A stretch of 64,000 bases of DNA, taken from the NCBI RefSeq assembly GCF_014195655.1, contig NZ_JACICD010000008.1, positions 62,001 through 126,000 of the forward strand, written 5' to 3'. Source of the DNA: Ancylobacter tetraedralis (GTDB taxonomy: Bacteria; Pseudomonadota; Alphaproteobacteria; Rhizobiales; Xanthobacteraceae). Positions 1-10,900 of this stretch are shown here, piece by piece. Under the pieces are notes generated by a model. That model did not search any database and was not told where the DNA came from. It worked only from the letters and a program-made list of their open reading frames with translations. The first letter of the stretch is position 1, and the number at the start of each line of letters is the position of its first letter. A program made the position numbers and the translations under genes.

Positions 1-95
1 CGCAGCGTCGACAGGGCGAGATCGGCGACCGGGAACGTATCGGCCTCGATCCGCGGGTCGAGCTGGAAAGTCGTGCCGTTGGAAAGCTCGTTCAT
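1..95 (-). CDS. HIT family protein, 5' part only (cut by window start)
   Basis: The leftward reading frame starts at ATG (93-95) and gives 31 codons before the window edge. The peptide starts MNELSNGTTF, then a segment QLDPRIEADTFPVADL. That segment resembles the start of the small alphaproteobacterial HIT-domain (histidine triad, nucleotide hydrolase-like) proteins, which open with a conserved LDPRL-x-ADT-x-PVGDL-type stretch. The histidine triad itself lies outside the window, so the family call rests on the N-terminus alone. The gene diverges from the MFS exporter to its right, and the roughly 200 bp between them must hold both promoters. Confidence 0.55.
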   Translation of the reverse strand, partial: MNELSNGTTFQLDPRIEADTFPVADLALSTL

Positions 96-302
96 CGTGG
101 CGTGTCGTCTGCCCAAGGCCCGGCCTCGATGCGGGCGGTGACAGCTATAGCCGCGCGGTGGCGCGCGCGCCACCGCGACGGTGGACCCGGGACCAGGATG
201 CATCTGCCGTTTGCCGTTGGCCCGCAATTGCACTAGTTGATCCGCGAAAGTTGATCCGCGAAAGTGCGTGCCGCACGCGCGCGAAAAGGTCCCGAGACGG
301 CC

Positions 303-2542
<2,240 letters not shown>

Positions 2543-2704
2543 GGGGGCGGCGACGCAGCGGCGGCGCGCGGCGTCACCTCAACGACGCAGCGCGGTAATT
2601 TCCGGCCGCCCGGGCGGGGAACCGCTTCCCCTCGCCCGGGGCGCGATGGCATAAACCTGTCGTCGGCCGCTTCCCTCGTGCGCCCTCGAAACTTGCGTTG
2701 CATC

Positions 2705-3790
2705 ATGCATCTGCGCTGGGTTCTCGCTCTCCTTCTGCTGCTTGCCCTCGGCGTTGGGGCAAGCGCGCAACAGGCTGCGCCCACCGATAGCGGCAAGACG
2801 CTCAAGGTCGGCGTCTATGTCGAGCCGCCTTTCGTCGAGCCGGGACCGAATGGCTATCGCGGACTGGCGGTCGAGCTGTGGGAATGGACGGCCGACAGGA
2901 ACGAACTGGACTTCGCCTATCAGGCCCTTCCCACCATCCACGACCTGCTGCAGGCGGCGGAGAAGGGGGAGATCGACGTCGCGGTGGCGCCGCTCACCAT
3001 TACCGAGGACCGGCTGAAGCGGGTCGACTTCACCCAGCCATGGTTCAATGGCGGGCTGCGCGTAATGATCGAGGAAAGCCGCTCATACGGCATTCGCGAG
3101 ATCCTGCGCGGCCTCGTCGACGCCGGGCATGTCCGGATCTACCTCTGGATCGCCGCCATCGTGTTCGGCGCCACGGTACTGCTTACGGCCGTGGATCGGC
3201 ATTTCGACCAGGACTTTCCCCGTCGCTGGCACGAGGGGATGGCGGAGAGCTTCTACCATGTCATGTCGGTGGCGACCTCCGGCAAGGCCGCCCACAAGCA
3301 GATGTTCGGCGTGTTCGGGCGGATACTCGCCGCGCTGTGGATGGTCTGCGGCGTGACGCTCGTGGCCTACGTCACCTCATCGATCACCACCGTCATGACC
3401 ACCAACGCCCTCACCAACCAGATCGCCGGTTTTTCCGACCTCAACGGCAAGACCGTGGGCGTGCTCAAGGGCAGCGTGGCCGAGGCCTATTCCCGTGACC
3501 GGGGTATCGGGACGGTGTCCTATGGCGACCTCCCGCAGGCCGTGCAGGGGCTGCTGGGCCGCGAGGTGAGCGCGCTGGTGGGCGACGCGGCGGCGCTCGA
3601 ATTCTACGACCGCAGCCATCCCCAGCTGCCGATCACCGAGGTCGGCGGCATCGTGCACCGGGAGATGCTGGGCTTCGCCCTGCCGCAGGGCAGCCCGCTG
3701 GTACACGAACTCTCCCTCGCCATCATCGCCGCGACCGAGGAGGGCCTGCTGGACCGGCTGCGGCTGAAATATCTCGGCTCCAGCAATTAG
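2705..3790 (+). CDS. Periplasmic binding domain fused to a two-TM ion channel (prokaryotic ionotropic glutamate receptor-like)
   Basis: The 361-residue product has a signal peptide (residues 1-22, ending GASAQQ). The first half of a family-3 solute-binding domain covers about 32-125, with LKVGVYVEPPF and VAPLTITEDRLKRVDFTQPW. Then come TM1 (about 144-163), a pore-loop segment (about 181-195) and TM2 (about 204-232). The second half of the binding domain (about 243-355) contains LNGKTVGVLKGS. This split-lobe order is that of GluR0-type bacterial receptors. The pore loop reads YHVMSVATSGK and lacks the potassium filter TVGYGD found in GluR0. An upstream in-frame GTG would add nine polar residues before the signal peptide, so I prefer this ATG. 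Ligand and ion are unknown. Confidence 0.8.
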   Translation: MHLRWVLALLLLLALGVGASAQQAAPTDSGKTLKVGVYVEPPFVEPGPNGYRGLAVELWEWTADRNELDFAYQALPTIHDLLQAAEKGEIDVAVAPLTITEDRLKRVDFTQPWFNGGLRVMIEESRSYGIREILRGLVDAGHVRIYLWIAAIVFGATVLLTAVDRHFDQDFPRRWHEGMAESFYHVMSVATSGKAAHKQMFGVFGRILAALWMVCGVTLVAYVTSSITTVMTTNALTNQIAGFSDLNGKTVGVLKGSVAEAYSRDRGIGTVSYGDLPQAVQGLLGREVSALVGDAAALEFYDRSHPQLPITEVGGIVHREMLGFALPQGSPLVHELSLAIIAATEEGLLDRLRLKYLGSSN

Positions 3791-3821
3791 CGCGGATTCG
3801 CTGTCGGTACGCCCGCCATGC

Positions 3822-3861
3822 GCGAGCCCCCGCGCGGGAGGGGTCTCGCGCGGGGGCTCGC
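3822..3861. terminator. Bidirectional hairpin terminator between convergent genes
   Basis: A perfect 15-bp GC-rich stem (3822-3836 with 3847-3861) and a 10-nt loop sit between the 3' ends of the channel gene and the leftward small exported protein. There is no T-run, so termination strength is uncertain, but position and symmetry suit a shared terminator. Confidence 0.6.
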
Positions 3862-3884
3862 CTGTCAGCGGATGCGGCGCGCTG

Positions 3885-4232
3885 TCAGCCGATGGTCGGG
3901 CAGCCCGGCTCGTTGGCGAAGCGCATCTGTTCGGCGCCGCGACGGGTCATGCCCTGCACCGTGACCGAACGCGGCGTCACGCGCACCACCTCGGCATTGC
4001 GCAGGCCTTCCTCGCGCGCGGCGCTGCGGGCCTGCCGCTCCGAGCAGCCCATGCGCGGCCCGCGCTGGTCATAGCGCGGCGCATCGGGCGGAACCGCGCG
4101 CACACCGCCCGGACCGACTTCGATATTGAAGCCCTGCGCCTGCGCGCTCGACAACATTCCGCTCGACGCACCAAGCACAGGCGCGAGCACCAGCGCCGCA
4201 ACAACGGACGTGATCCGTATCATCTTAGCCAT
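3885..4232 (-). CDS. Small exported protein of unknown function
   Basis: A 115-residue product with a clear N-terminal signal peptide (MAKMIRITSVVAALVLAPVLG..., cleavage likely after SSAQA). The mature part is short and basic and carries two cysteines, in RMGCSERQA and NEPGCPTIG, that could form one disulphide. AGGAGG lies 5 nt upstream of the chosen ATG and decides this start over an upstream one. The segment CSERQARSAAREEGLRNAEVVRVTPRSVTV recalls small secreted proteins of Rhizobiales that I cannot name further. The gene is divergent from ffs-dnaX. Confidence 0.75.
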   Translation of the reverse strand: MAKMIRITSVVAALVLAPVLGASSGMLSSAQAQGFNIEVGPGGVRAVPPDAPRYDQRGPRMGCSERQARSAAREEGLRNAEVVRVTPRSVTVQGMTRRGAEQMRFANEPGCPTIG

Positions 4233-4457
4233 TCCTGCCTCCTGACAGCGAACCAACAAATCGTTCATTGCCTCTACAAGCGACAGAGAACGATATGGTT
4301 CCTTTTCCCGGACGCGTTACATATTCACGTAGTGTTTTTTCGTATTCCCTGGGAGCCTATGCTTCATTCGCACTTGAGCCAGGTCCGGCGGCTTGTCGAT
4401 GCACCGAGGCCCGGCCGACGCGATGCCCCAGCTGGATCCCCGGCCGGGTAGCTGGCC

Positions 4458-4493
4458 GGATACCCGGCGGGATACCCGGCGGGATACCCGGCG
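4458..4493. repeat. Three perfect 12-bp tandem repeats upstream of ffs
   Basis: The unit GGATACCCGGCG occurs three times in direct succession, with degenerate copies just before (from about 4440). The array ends 10 bp before the -35 element of the ffs promoter. It lies in non-coding DNA and each unit contains the self-complementary core CCGG. It may be a simple slippage product or a spacing/binding element for the SRP RNA promoter; nothing in the sequence decides between them. Confidence 0.8.
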
Positions 4494-4503
4494 ATGTACC
4501 CCC

Positions 4504-4532
4504 TTGCATCCCTCGCCCATCTGCCCGATATA
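4504..4532 (+). promoter_or_regulatory. Sigma70-type promoter of ffs
   Basis: The -35 element TTGCAT (4504-4509) and -10 element GATATA (4527-4532) are 17 bp apart. They would start transcription near 4539, exactly where the RNA's terminal helix begins (GGGAGG). Confidence 0.7.
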
Positions 4533-4538
4533 GGCGCC

Positions 4539-4636
4539 GGGAGGTTGGCGGTGGACGAGCCACTCGCCAACCGGGTCAGGTCCGGAAGGAAGCAGCCCCA
4601 ACGAGCCCGTCTCGGGTCGCATGTCAGCCTCCCACC
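4539..4636 (+). ncRNA. ffs: Signal recognition particle RNA (4.5S-type)
   Basis: The invariant SRP domain IV core GGTCAGGTCCGGAAGGAAG followed by CAGCC is present at about 4574-4597. It holds the GGAA tetraloop and the asymmetric loop that binds the Ffh M domain. The ends pair: GGGAGG at 4539-4544 with CCTCCC at 4628-4633, and the 5' arm GGTTGGCG can fold back on CGCCAACC. This is the roughly 100-nt form lacking the Alu domain, as in other Proteobacteria. The RNA works with Ffh and FtsY in co-translational membrane targeting. Placement immediately upstream of dnaX is conserved in many alphaproteobacteria. Exact ends are inferred from pairing and promoter position. Confidence 0.93.
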
Positions 4637-4817
4637 CTTTGCCGCGCCGTCCATGTCGCGCTGCCCGCATGGCGGGTGCGTTTGGTGGCTGGCGCGCCAC
4701 CGCGTGGGCGCGCTGGCATGAAGCCGCGGCCCGATCTCCCGCCTTCCCCGGATTTTTCGCCGCACCGCTCCCTGCGACGTTGCCCTTGGCACACAAGGCG
4801 ATGCTATGAAGGGACCC

Positions 4818-6779
4818 ATGAGCGCGGACCTCACCGATCCCACGACCGCAGCGTCGGCCACCCCTGACCTTGCCCTCGGCGGCACCCCGGCGGCGACCCC
4901 GGCCGTGCCGGCCGCGCCCTATCGCGTACTCGCCCGCAAGTACCGCCCGCAGACCTTCGCCGACCTGATCGGTCAGGAGGCGATGGTGCGCACGCTGAAG
5001 AACGCCTTCTCCTCCGGGCGCATTGCGCAGGCCTATATCCTCACCGGCGTGCGCGGCGTGGGCAAGACCACCACCGCCCGCATCCTCGCCCGCGCGCTGA
5101 ACTACGAGCCGATGGACGGCCCTCCCGGCGGCGGCGCCCCCACGCTCGACATGCCGGTGCTCGGCCGCCACTGCCGCGACATCATCGAGAGCCGCCATGT
5201 CGACGTGCAGGAGATGGACGCCGCGTCCAACACCGGCATCAGCGATATCCGCGAGATCATCGAGGCGGCGCGCTACAAGCCGGTTCTGGCGCGCTACAAG
5301 GTGTTCATCATCGACGAAGTGCACATGCTCTCCACGGCGGCCTTCAACGGGCTGCTGAAGACGCTGGAAGAGCCGCCAGAGCATGTGAAATTCATTTTCG
5401 CCACCACGGAAATTCGCAAGGTTCCCGTCACCGTGCTCTCGCGCACGCAGCGCTTCGACCTGCGCCGGGTGGATGCCGGCACGCTGGCGCGGCACCTGCG
5501 CGGTATCTGCGAAGCGGAAGGCGTCGGCATCGACGCGGAGGCGCTGAGCCTGGTCGCCCGCGCGGCGGAAGGCTCGGTGCGCGATGCTCTCTCGCTGCTC
5601 GACCAGGCGATCGCCCATTCCGGCGCGCAATCGGCCGGCGGGCAGGCGGCCGGCCACAGCGTGCATGGCGAGCAGGTGCGCTCGCTGCTGGGCCTCGCCG
5701 ATCGCGGCCGCGTCATCGACCTGTTCGAGGCCCTGATGAAGGGCGATATCGGTCAGGCGCTCACCGAACTGCGCGAGCAGTATGATTCCGGTGCCGACCC
5801 GGCCGTGCTCATCACCGATCTGGCCGAGTTCACCCATCTCGTCACCAAGCTGAAGATCCTGCCCGAGACAGCGGACGATCCGGCCCTCGTCGAGGCCGAG
5901 CGCACGCGCGGGCGCGGCTTCGCGCAGACCCTGTCGATACGCGTGCTGGCGCGCGCCTGGCAGATGCTGACAAAAGGCCTCGGCGAAGTGCAGCAGGCCG
6001 CCAAGCCGATGCAGGCGGCCGAGATGGTGCTGGTGCGCCTCGCCTATGCCAGCGACCTCCCGACCCCGGACGAGGCGCTCCGGCGCCTGCGCGACGGGGC
6101 GGGCGATGAGCCCGCCGGGCGCCCGGCCCCGGCACCGTCCGGCGGCGGGTCGAGCGGCGGGTCGGGAGGCGGCGGGTCGGCGATGGCCGCCATGGCGCCG
6201 CGCAGCTTCAGCGCGCCCGCGCCAGGCGCAGCGCCCGCATCCGCCCCGAGCCACCTGTCTCTCGCCGCGCGCGGCACGCCGCGCCCCGCAAGCGCTCCGC
6301 AGCCGGCGACGCAGGAGAAGCCGACGGTGAGCGTCGGCAATCTCACCGAGCTGGTGGCGCTCGCGGTCACCAAACGCGATCTCAAGCTGAAATTCGCGCT
6401 GGAAAACCATGTCCGGCCGGTCGCCTTCGAGGATGGCAAGCTGGAGCTCGCGCTGGCGCCCGGCGGCTCGTCCAGCCTGCTGCAGGAACTGCAGACCAAG
6501 CTGTCCGACTGGACCGGCAAGCGCTGGCTGGTCGCGCTCTCCCGCGAGGAGGGCGAGGCGACCCTTGCCGAGCAGACCCGCTCGGCCCGCGAGAGCCTTT
6601 TGACCGACGTGCGCGCCGACCCGCTGGTCGCCGCCGTGCTGGAGCGCTTTCCCGGCGCCTCCATTGTCGACGTGCGCACGCAAGTGGTGGACGAGGGTCC
6701 CCCGCCCGGCGCGCTCGACGAGTATGAGATGATGGCCGCGCGGGACGAGCCCGGCCTGGACGATGACCTCGAATTCTAA
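4818..6779 (+). CDS. dnaX: DNA polymerase III subunits gamma/tau
   Basis: The AAA+ clamp-loader ATPase of the replicase, 653 residues from this start. Walker A is GVRGVGKT at about 77-84, Walker B is IIDEVH at about 164-169, and sensor 1 and arginine-finger region TEIRKVPVTVLSRTQRFD follows. After domain III comes a Gly/Ser/Pro-rich linker (about residues 360-460), then a tau-type C-terminal domain. The zinc module between Walker A and B is shortened: only one cysteine (in RHCRDIIE) remains of the four in E. coli DnaX. I prefer this ATG to one 12 bp upstream because AAGGGA precedes it at proper spacing. ybaB follows after 12 bp, as in most genomes. Confidence 0.96.
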   Translation: MSADLTDPTTAASATPDLALGGTPAATPAVPAAPYRVLARKYRPQTFADLIGQEAMVRTLKNAFSSGRIAQAYILTGVRGVGKTTTARILARALNYEPMDGPPGGGAPTLDMPVLGRHCRDIIESRHVDVQEMDAASNTGISDIREIIEAARYKPVLARYKVFIIDEVHMLSTAAFNGLLKTLEEPPEHVKFIFATTEIRKVPVTVLSRTQRFDLRRVDAGTLARHLRGICEAEGVGIDAEALSLVARAAEGSVRDALSLLDQAIAHSGAQSAGGQAAGHSVHGEQVRSLLGLADRGRVIDLFEALMKGDIGQALTELREQYDSGADPAVLITDLAEFTHLVTKLKILPETADDPALVEAERTRGRGFAQTLSIRVLARAWQMLTKGLGEVQQAAKPMQAAEMVLVRLAYASDLPTPDEALRRLRDGAGDEPAGRPAPAPSGGGSSGGSGGGGSAMAAMAPRSFSAPAPGAAPASAPSHLSLAARGTPRPASAPQPATQEKPTVSVGNLTELVALAVTKRDLKLKFALENHVRPVAFEDGKLELALAPGGSSSLLQELQTKLSDWTGKRWLVALSREEGEATLAEQTRSARESLLTDVRADPLVAAVLERFPGASIVDVRTQVVDEGPPPGALDEYEMMAARDEPGLDDDLEF

Positions 6780-6791
6780 AAGGAGCCGTGC

Positions 6792-7112
6792 ATGAAAGAC
6801 CTTCTCGGGATGATGTCCAAGGTGAAGGAGATGCAGGGGCGCATGGAGCAGCTGCAGGCCGAGCTGGAGAGCACCGAGGTCGACGGCGCCTCCGGCGGCG
6901 GGCTCGTCACCGTGCGGCTCTCCGCCAAGGGCACGCTGAAGGCGCTCCGCATCGATCCGAGTCTCTTGGTTCCGGAAGAGGCGGAAATCCTCGAGGACCT
7001 CATCGTCGCCGCCCATGCCGAGGCCCGCGCCAAGGGCGAACGGCTGATCCAGGAAAAGACGCAGGCGCTCACCGCCGGCCTGCCCATCCCGCCCGGCCTG
7101 AAGCTGTTCTGA
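6792..7112 (+). CDS. ybaB: YbaB/EbfC family nucleoid-associated protein
   Basis: A 106-residue DNA-binding protein that starts [22 protein letters not shown], the family's N-terminal amphipathic helix, and includes [23 protein letters not shown] in the central sheet. Family members dimerise into tweezer-like structures that bind DNA without strong sequence specificity. The Shine-Dalgarno AAAAGGAG lies 7 nt from the ATG, and the gene is co-transcribed with dnaX (12-bp gap). In most alphaproteobacteria recR is the third gene of this operon. Here the next gene is leftward and unrelated, so recR is displaced. Confidence 0.95.
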   Translation: MKDLLGMMSKVKEMQGRMEQLQAELESTEVDGASGGGLVTVRLSAKGTLKALRIDPSLLVPEEAEILEDLIVAAHAEARAKGERLIQEKTQALTAGLPIPPGLKLF

Positions 7113-7163
7113 TCTTCGGAACGTCCGGCACATTTTATTTGCCGGCATATTATTCCATGCCGC

Positions 7164-7187
7164 GGCCCCGCCCGTTCAGGCGGGGCC
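7164..7187. terminator. Hairpin after dnaX-ybaB
   Basis: A perfect 9-bp stem, GGCCCCGCC with GGCGGGGCC, and a 6-nt loop (CGTTCA) sit between the convergent ybaB and TetR genes, 51 bp past the ybaB stop. No T-tract follows. The rest of the roughly 240-bp gap shows only weak local symmetry. Confidence 0.5.
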
Positions 7188-7356
7188 GAGCGAGGCATTC
7201 GCTGCCGTGGCGGTCGACATCGGCCGGGTTGCCCGGCCCATGTCGCGGCTGTCGGGACGAGCCCGCTGCGTACCTCGCGCGCCCTTGCCGGCCGTGCCCG
7301 GCCTCGTGATGCCGGGTGGCGAGCTCCGCTCGAGCGAACTGAATCTCAAAGCGCGG

Positions 7357-7989
7357 TCACGCCCCCCGCGCTCCCTCGACAATCCCCGTCACCGCCCGCG
7401 CGATTTCGTCCGCCCGCGCGGCAAGCGGGCCATCGAGCCGTCCATAGAGCGCGAACACCGCCGGCTGCACCACGCAGCCGAGCGCCATGGCGCTGGCCAG
7501 CGCCGCGCGCTCGGGGGTAAGGCCGGCGTCGCGCAGCAGCAACGCCACCGCCTCCACCACATTGGCATCGGGCGTCGCCGGCACATGGCGCAGATGGTCG
7601 TGCTGGTGGATGAGCAGATAGGCGAACAGCGCCGGCTCTTCGTCGAACAGCCGGCAGGCGAGCGCCACCACGTCCCGCAGCTTCTCGGCAAGGCCGACAT
7701 CGCGCGCGTCGACCGCGCAGATCGCCCGCGCCAGCGCCGCGTAATGCGAGAGGAACAGCTCGCGCGCCAGTTCCTCCTTGGAGGGAAAATGCCGATAGAG
7801 CGCGCCCTCGCTCAGCCCCGCGCGCAGGGCGATGTCGCGCACGCTGGTGCCGTCTATGCCCTTCTGCGCGAACAGCGCCAGCGCTTCCGCCTCGATACGC
7901 GCGCGGGTCGCGGTGCCGTCGCGGCCACGGCGCGGCACGGCGGCGCGCGGCGCGCGGCGTGCCGGCGCGGCCTGGCTGCGCGCGCTCAT
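7357..7989 (-). CDS. TetR/AcrR family transcriptional regulator
   Basis: A 210-residue repressor-type protein. A basic, disordered N-terminus (about 1-25) precedes a TetR_N helix-turn-helix at about residues 46-70 (GTSVRDIALRAGLSEGALYRHFPSKEEL, with the classic YRHFPSKEEL recognition-helix end). A helical ligand-binding domain follows (LRDVVALACRLFDEEPALFAYLLI). Its ATG overlaps the stop codon of the acyltransferase gene (ATGA), so the two are translationally coupled and belong to one operon. A palindrome typical of TetR operators lies at that operon's promoter. The simplest reading is that this protein represses its own operon and is released by a lipid or acyl ligand. Confidence 0.92.
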   Translation of the reverse strand: MSARSQAAPARRAPRAAVPRRGRDGTATRARIEAEALALFAQKGIDGTSVRDIALRAGLSEGALYRHFPSKEELARELFLSHYAALARAICAVDARDVGLAEKLRDVVALACRLFDEEPALFAYLLIHQHDHLRHVPATPDANVVEAVALLLRDAGLTPERAALASAMALGCVVQPAVFALYGRLDGPLAARADEIARAVTGIVEGARGA

Positions 7990-10900
7990 GTCCCGCCCGC
8001 CGCTGCCGCCGGCCCGCGCGCGGCGATCGCCTCCAGCGCGATGACCCGGGCGCGGGTGAAGTCCACCTTGCCGGAGCCGAGCAGCGGCAATTCGTCCATG
8101 GGCAGAATCTCGGCCGGGATCATCAGATCGGTCACGCCCAGCTCGCGGCCCCGCGCCTGCAGCGCCGCGCGGGTGAGATCGGAGGCGGTGGTCAGCAGCA
8201 GGATGCGCTCGCCGCGCTTGGCATCGGGAACCGTCACCGCGACATGCTCGGCATCCGGCCGCAGCCCGGCCACCATGGCGTCGATCGCCGCCAGCGAAAT
8301 CATTTCGCCGGCGATCTTGGCGAAGCGCTTGGCGCGGCCGCGAATGGCGACGAAGCCCTCCTCGTCCAACGCGACGATGTCGCCGGTGTCGTACCAGCCA
8401 TTTTCCGGCGGCTCGAGCACGCCGGGCGCCTCGGCGCGCAGATAGCCCAGCATGATATTCGGCCCCTTCACGTTGAGCCGCCCGCCCTCGTCGATGCCCG
8501 GCACCGGATCGAGCCGGTGCTCGATGCCCGGCAGCAGGCGGCCGACCGTGCCGGCGCGGTTGAACATCGGCGTGTTCACCGCCAGCACCGGCGCGCATTC
8601 GGTGACGCCGTAGCCCTCCAGGATGCGGTGGCCGAACTTCTCCATCCACACGCGCCGCGTCTCGGTCTTCACCGGCTCGGCTCCCGCCACCACGAAGCGC
8701 AGCGAGCGGAAATCATAGGGGTTGGCGGTGCGGGCATAACCCATGAGGAACGTGTCGGTGCCGACGATGGCGGTGGCGTTGGTGGCGTAGACCAGCTCCG
8801 GAATGATCCGGTAATGCAGCGGCGAGGGATAGAGGAAGCATTTCAGCCCCGAGACCAGCGGCAGCATCAGCCCGCCGGTGAGCCCGAAGGAATGGAACAC
8901 CGGCAGCACGTTGAACATGATGTCGGCGGGCGAGAAATCGATCCGCGCCGCCACCTGCGCCACATTGGTGAGGATGTTGCGGTGGGAGAGCACCACGCCC
9001 TTCGGGCTTCCCTCCGAGCCGGAGGTGAACAGGATGAAGGCGGGTTCGTCCGGTTTGGCGAGCTTCGGCGCGCCGCCCGCCACCAGCCATTCCGGCAGCA
9101 CGGCCTTCACCTTGTCGCCGGTGGTGACGCCGGCGCGAATGTCCTCGCTCATCAGCACGCGGACATGCTTGGAGAGCTCGGCCACTTCCGATTCCAGCTT
9201 GGCCTTCTCGACGAAGGCGCGCGAGCAGACGACGATCTTCACCTGCGCCGCCACGCAGGCCGCCACCAGGTTCACCGCGCCGGCGGTATAGTTGAGCATG
9301 ACCGGCACCCGGCCAAAGCGCGACAGGCCCATGAGCACGACCGCGACACCGGCGGCATTGGGCAGCAGCACGCCCACATTCTCGCCCGGCTGGGTGAGCG
9401 CGGCGAGCTTGCCGCCGAGGATCCTCGCCCCCATCAGCAGCTTGCGATAGGTGAGCGAGGTGCCGAGCGGGTCCTCCACCACGGTCCGCCCCATGCCGAG
9501 CCGCACCGCCGCCTCCTCCACCGCCTGGTAGACGGTGATGTTGGTGTGGGAGGTCTCGAACATCAGGTCGGACATGATGTTGTAGAGCGCCGTGCCCGCC
9601 GCGCGCCGGCGCTTGCGGCCGAACAGCTCGGGATCGATGGCGATGCGCTCCGGCGGCAGGATGGTCACGCGCACCTTGGGAAACAGCCGCTTGCGCGTCT
9701 GGTCCGGGGTGAGGCGGGAGAAGGGGGTCTGCTCCAGCCCCTCGATGCGCACCGGCACCACCGCGGCCTGCGCGCGGTCGGCGACCAGCGCCGAGCCGTC
9801 ATAGATCTTCATGATCGAGCCGGTGACGGTGATGCGCCCCTCGGGGAAGATCACCAGTTGCTCGCCTTGGCTGACCAGCTTGATCAGGTCGCGCGTCGCC
9901 AGCGGCCGGGTCGGATCGAGCGGGAACGCCCGCACCAGCTTGAGGAAGGGCTTGATCCACCAGCGCTCGGCGATGCTGGCATCCACCGCGAAGACGGGGT
10001 CATTGTCGAGCAGCGCCATGATCAGAGGCGCGTCGAGGAAGCTCACGTGATTGATGGCGATCACCGAGCCGGGACCCGCCGCCTTGAGATGCTCGGCGCC
10101 CTTCACCTCGACGCGGAAGGCGACCCGGAACACGATGCGGATGAGATCGCGCAGCACATGGCCGCGAAAGGCGCGCGCCACTAGGAGCGCGACCAGCAGG
10201 CTCGTCCCGCCGATGACGAAGAGCAGCGTGGGGGCGCCGGCACCGGCGAGCTGCAGGCCGGCCACCACCACCGCGCCCACCACCATGAAGGCGGCATTGA
10301 GCACGTTGTTGCCGGCGATCACCCGCGCCCGCCGGTCCTCGCCCGCCTCGGCCTGGATATAGGCGAAGGTCGGCACCACGAAGGCTCCGCCCGCGGCGGC
10401 CATGCCCATCAGGCCCACCGCCGCGTGGAAGCCGCCGACAGAAAACAGGAAGTCGCGCCAGCCGATACCCGCCGCGACCGGTGTCGCGCTCTCCAGATAC
10501 AGGCCGAAATAGATGGCGAAACCGCTCATCAGCACCCCGGCAAGGGGCACCAGCGCCAGCAGGATGCGCCCTTCCGACGCCTTCGCCGCCAGCGTCGAGC
10601 CCAGCGCGACGCCGACGGTGAACATCACCAGGAACAGCGTGACCACGCTTTCCTCGCCGCCGATATTCTCCTTCACCAGCGTCGGCAGCAGCGACAGCAC
10701 GACCGCCCCCACCAGCCAGAACCACGAGACGATGAGCGCGCCCTTCCAGATGTTGGGCGTGGCGCGCAGCTCGGCGATCAGCTCGTTCGTGCCGCGCCAG
10801 ATGTTGCGGTCGATCGTGAGATCGGGCGCGCCCTCATGGGTGTGGGGAATGGCGCGGGCGGACAGCCAGGAAATGACCGCCAGTACGAAGGTGAAGCCCG

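Noticed and set aside
4458-4493. CRISPR-like array
   Set aside because: The repeats are contiguous 12-mers without spacers.
4317-7148. A 943-codon open frame antisense to dnaX
   Set aside because: High GC leaves few stop codons on the opposite strand. The predicted protein is Arg/Gly/His-rich without any family pattern, while the sense frame is clearly dnaX.
7986-8649. TetR protein as a longer fusion starting inside the acyltransferase gene
   Set aside because: The open frame continues upstream only as an out-of-frame shadow of the AMP-binding domain; the TetR start at the ATGA overlap is natural.
7959-10184. A 741-codon rightward frame opposite the fused acyltransferase gene
   Set aside because: Antisense shadow of the AMP-binding and PlsC domains; no ribosome-binding site and no family resemblance.
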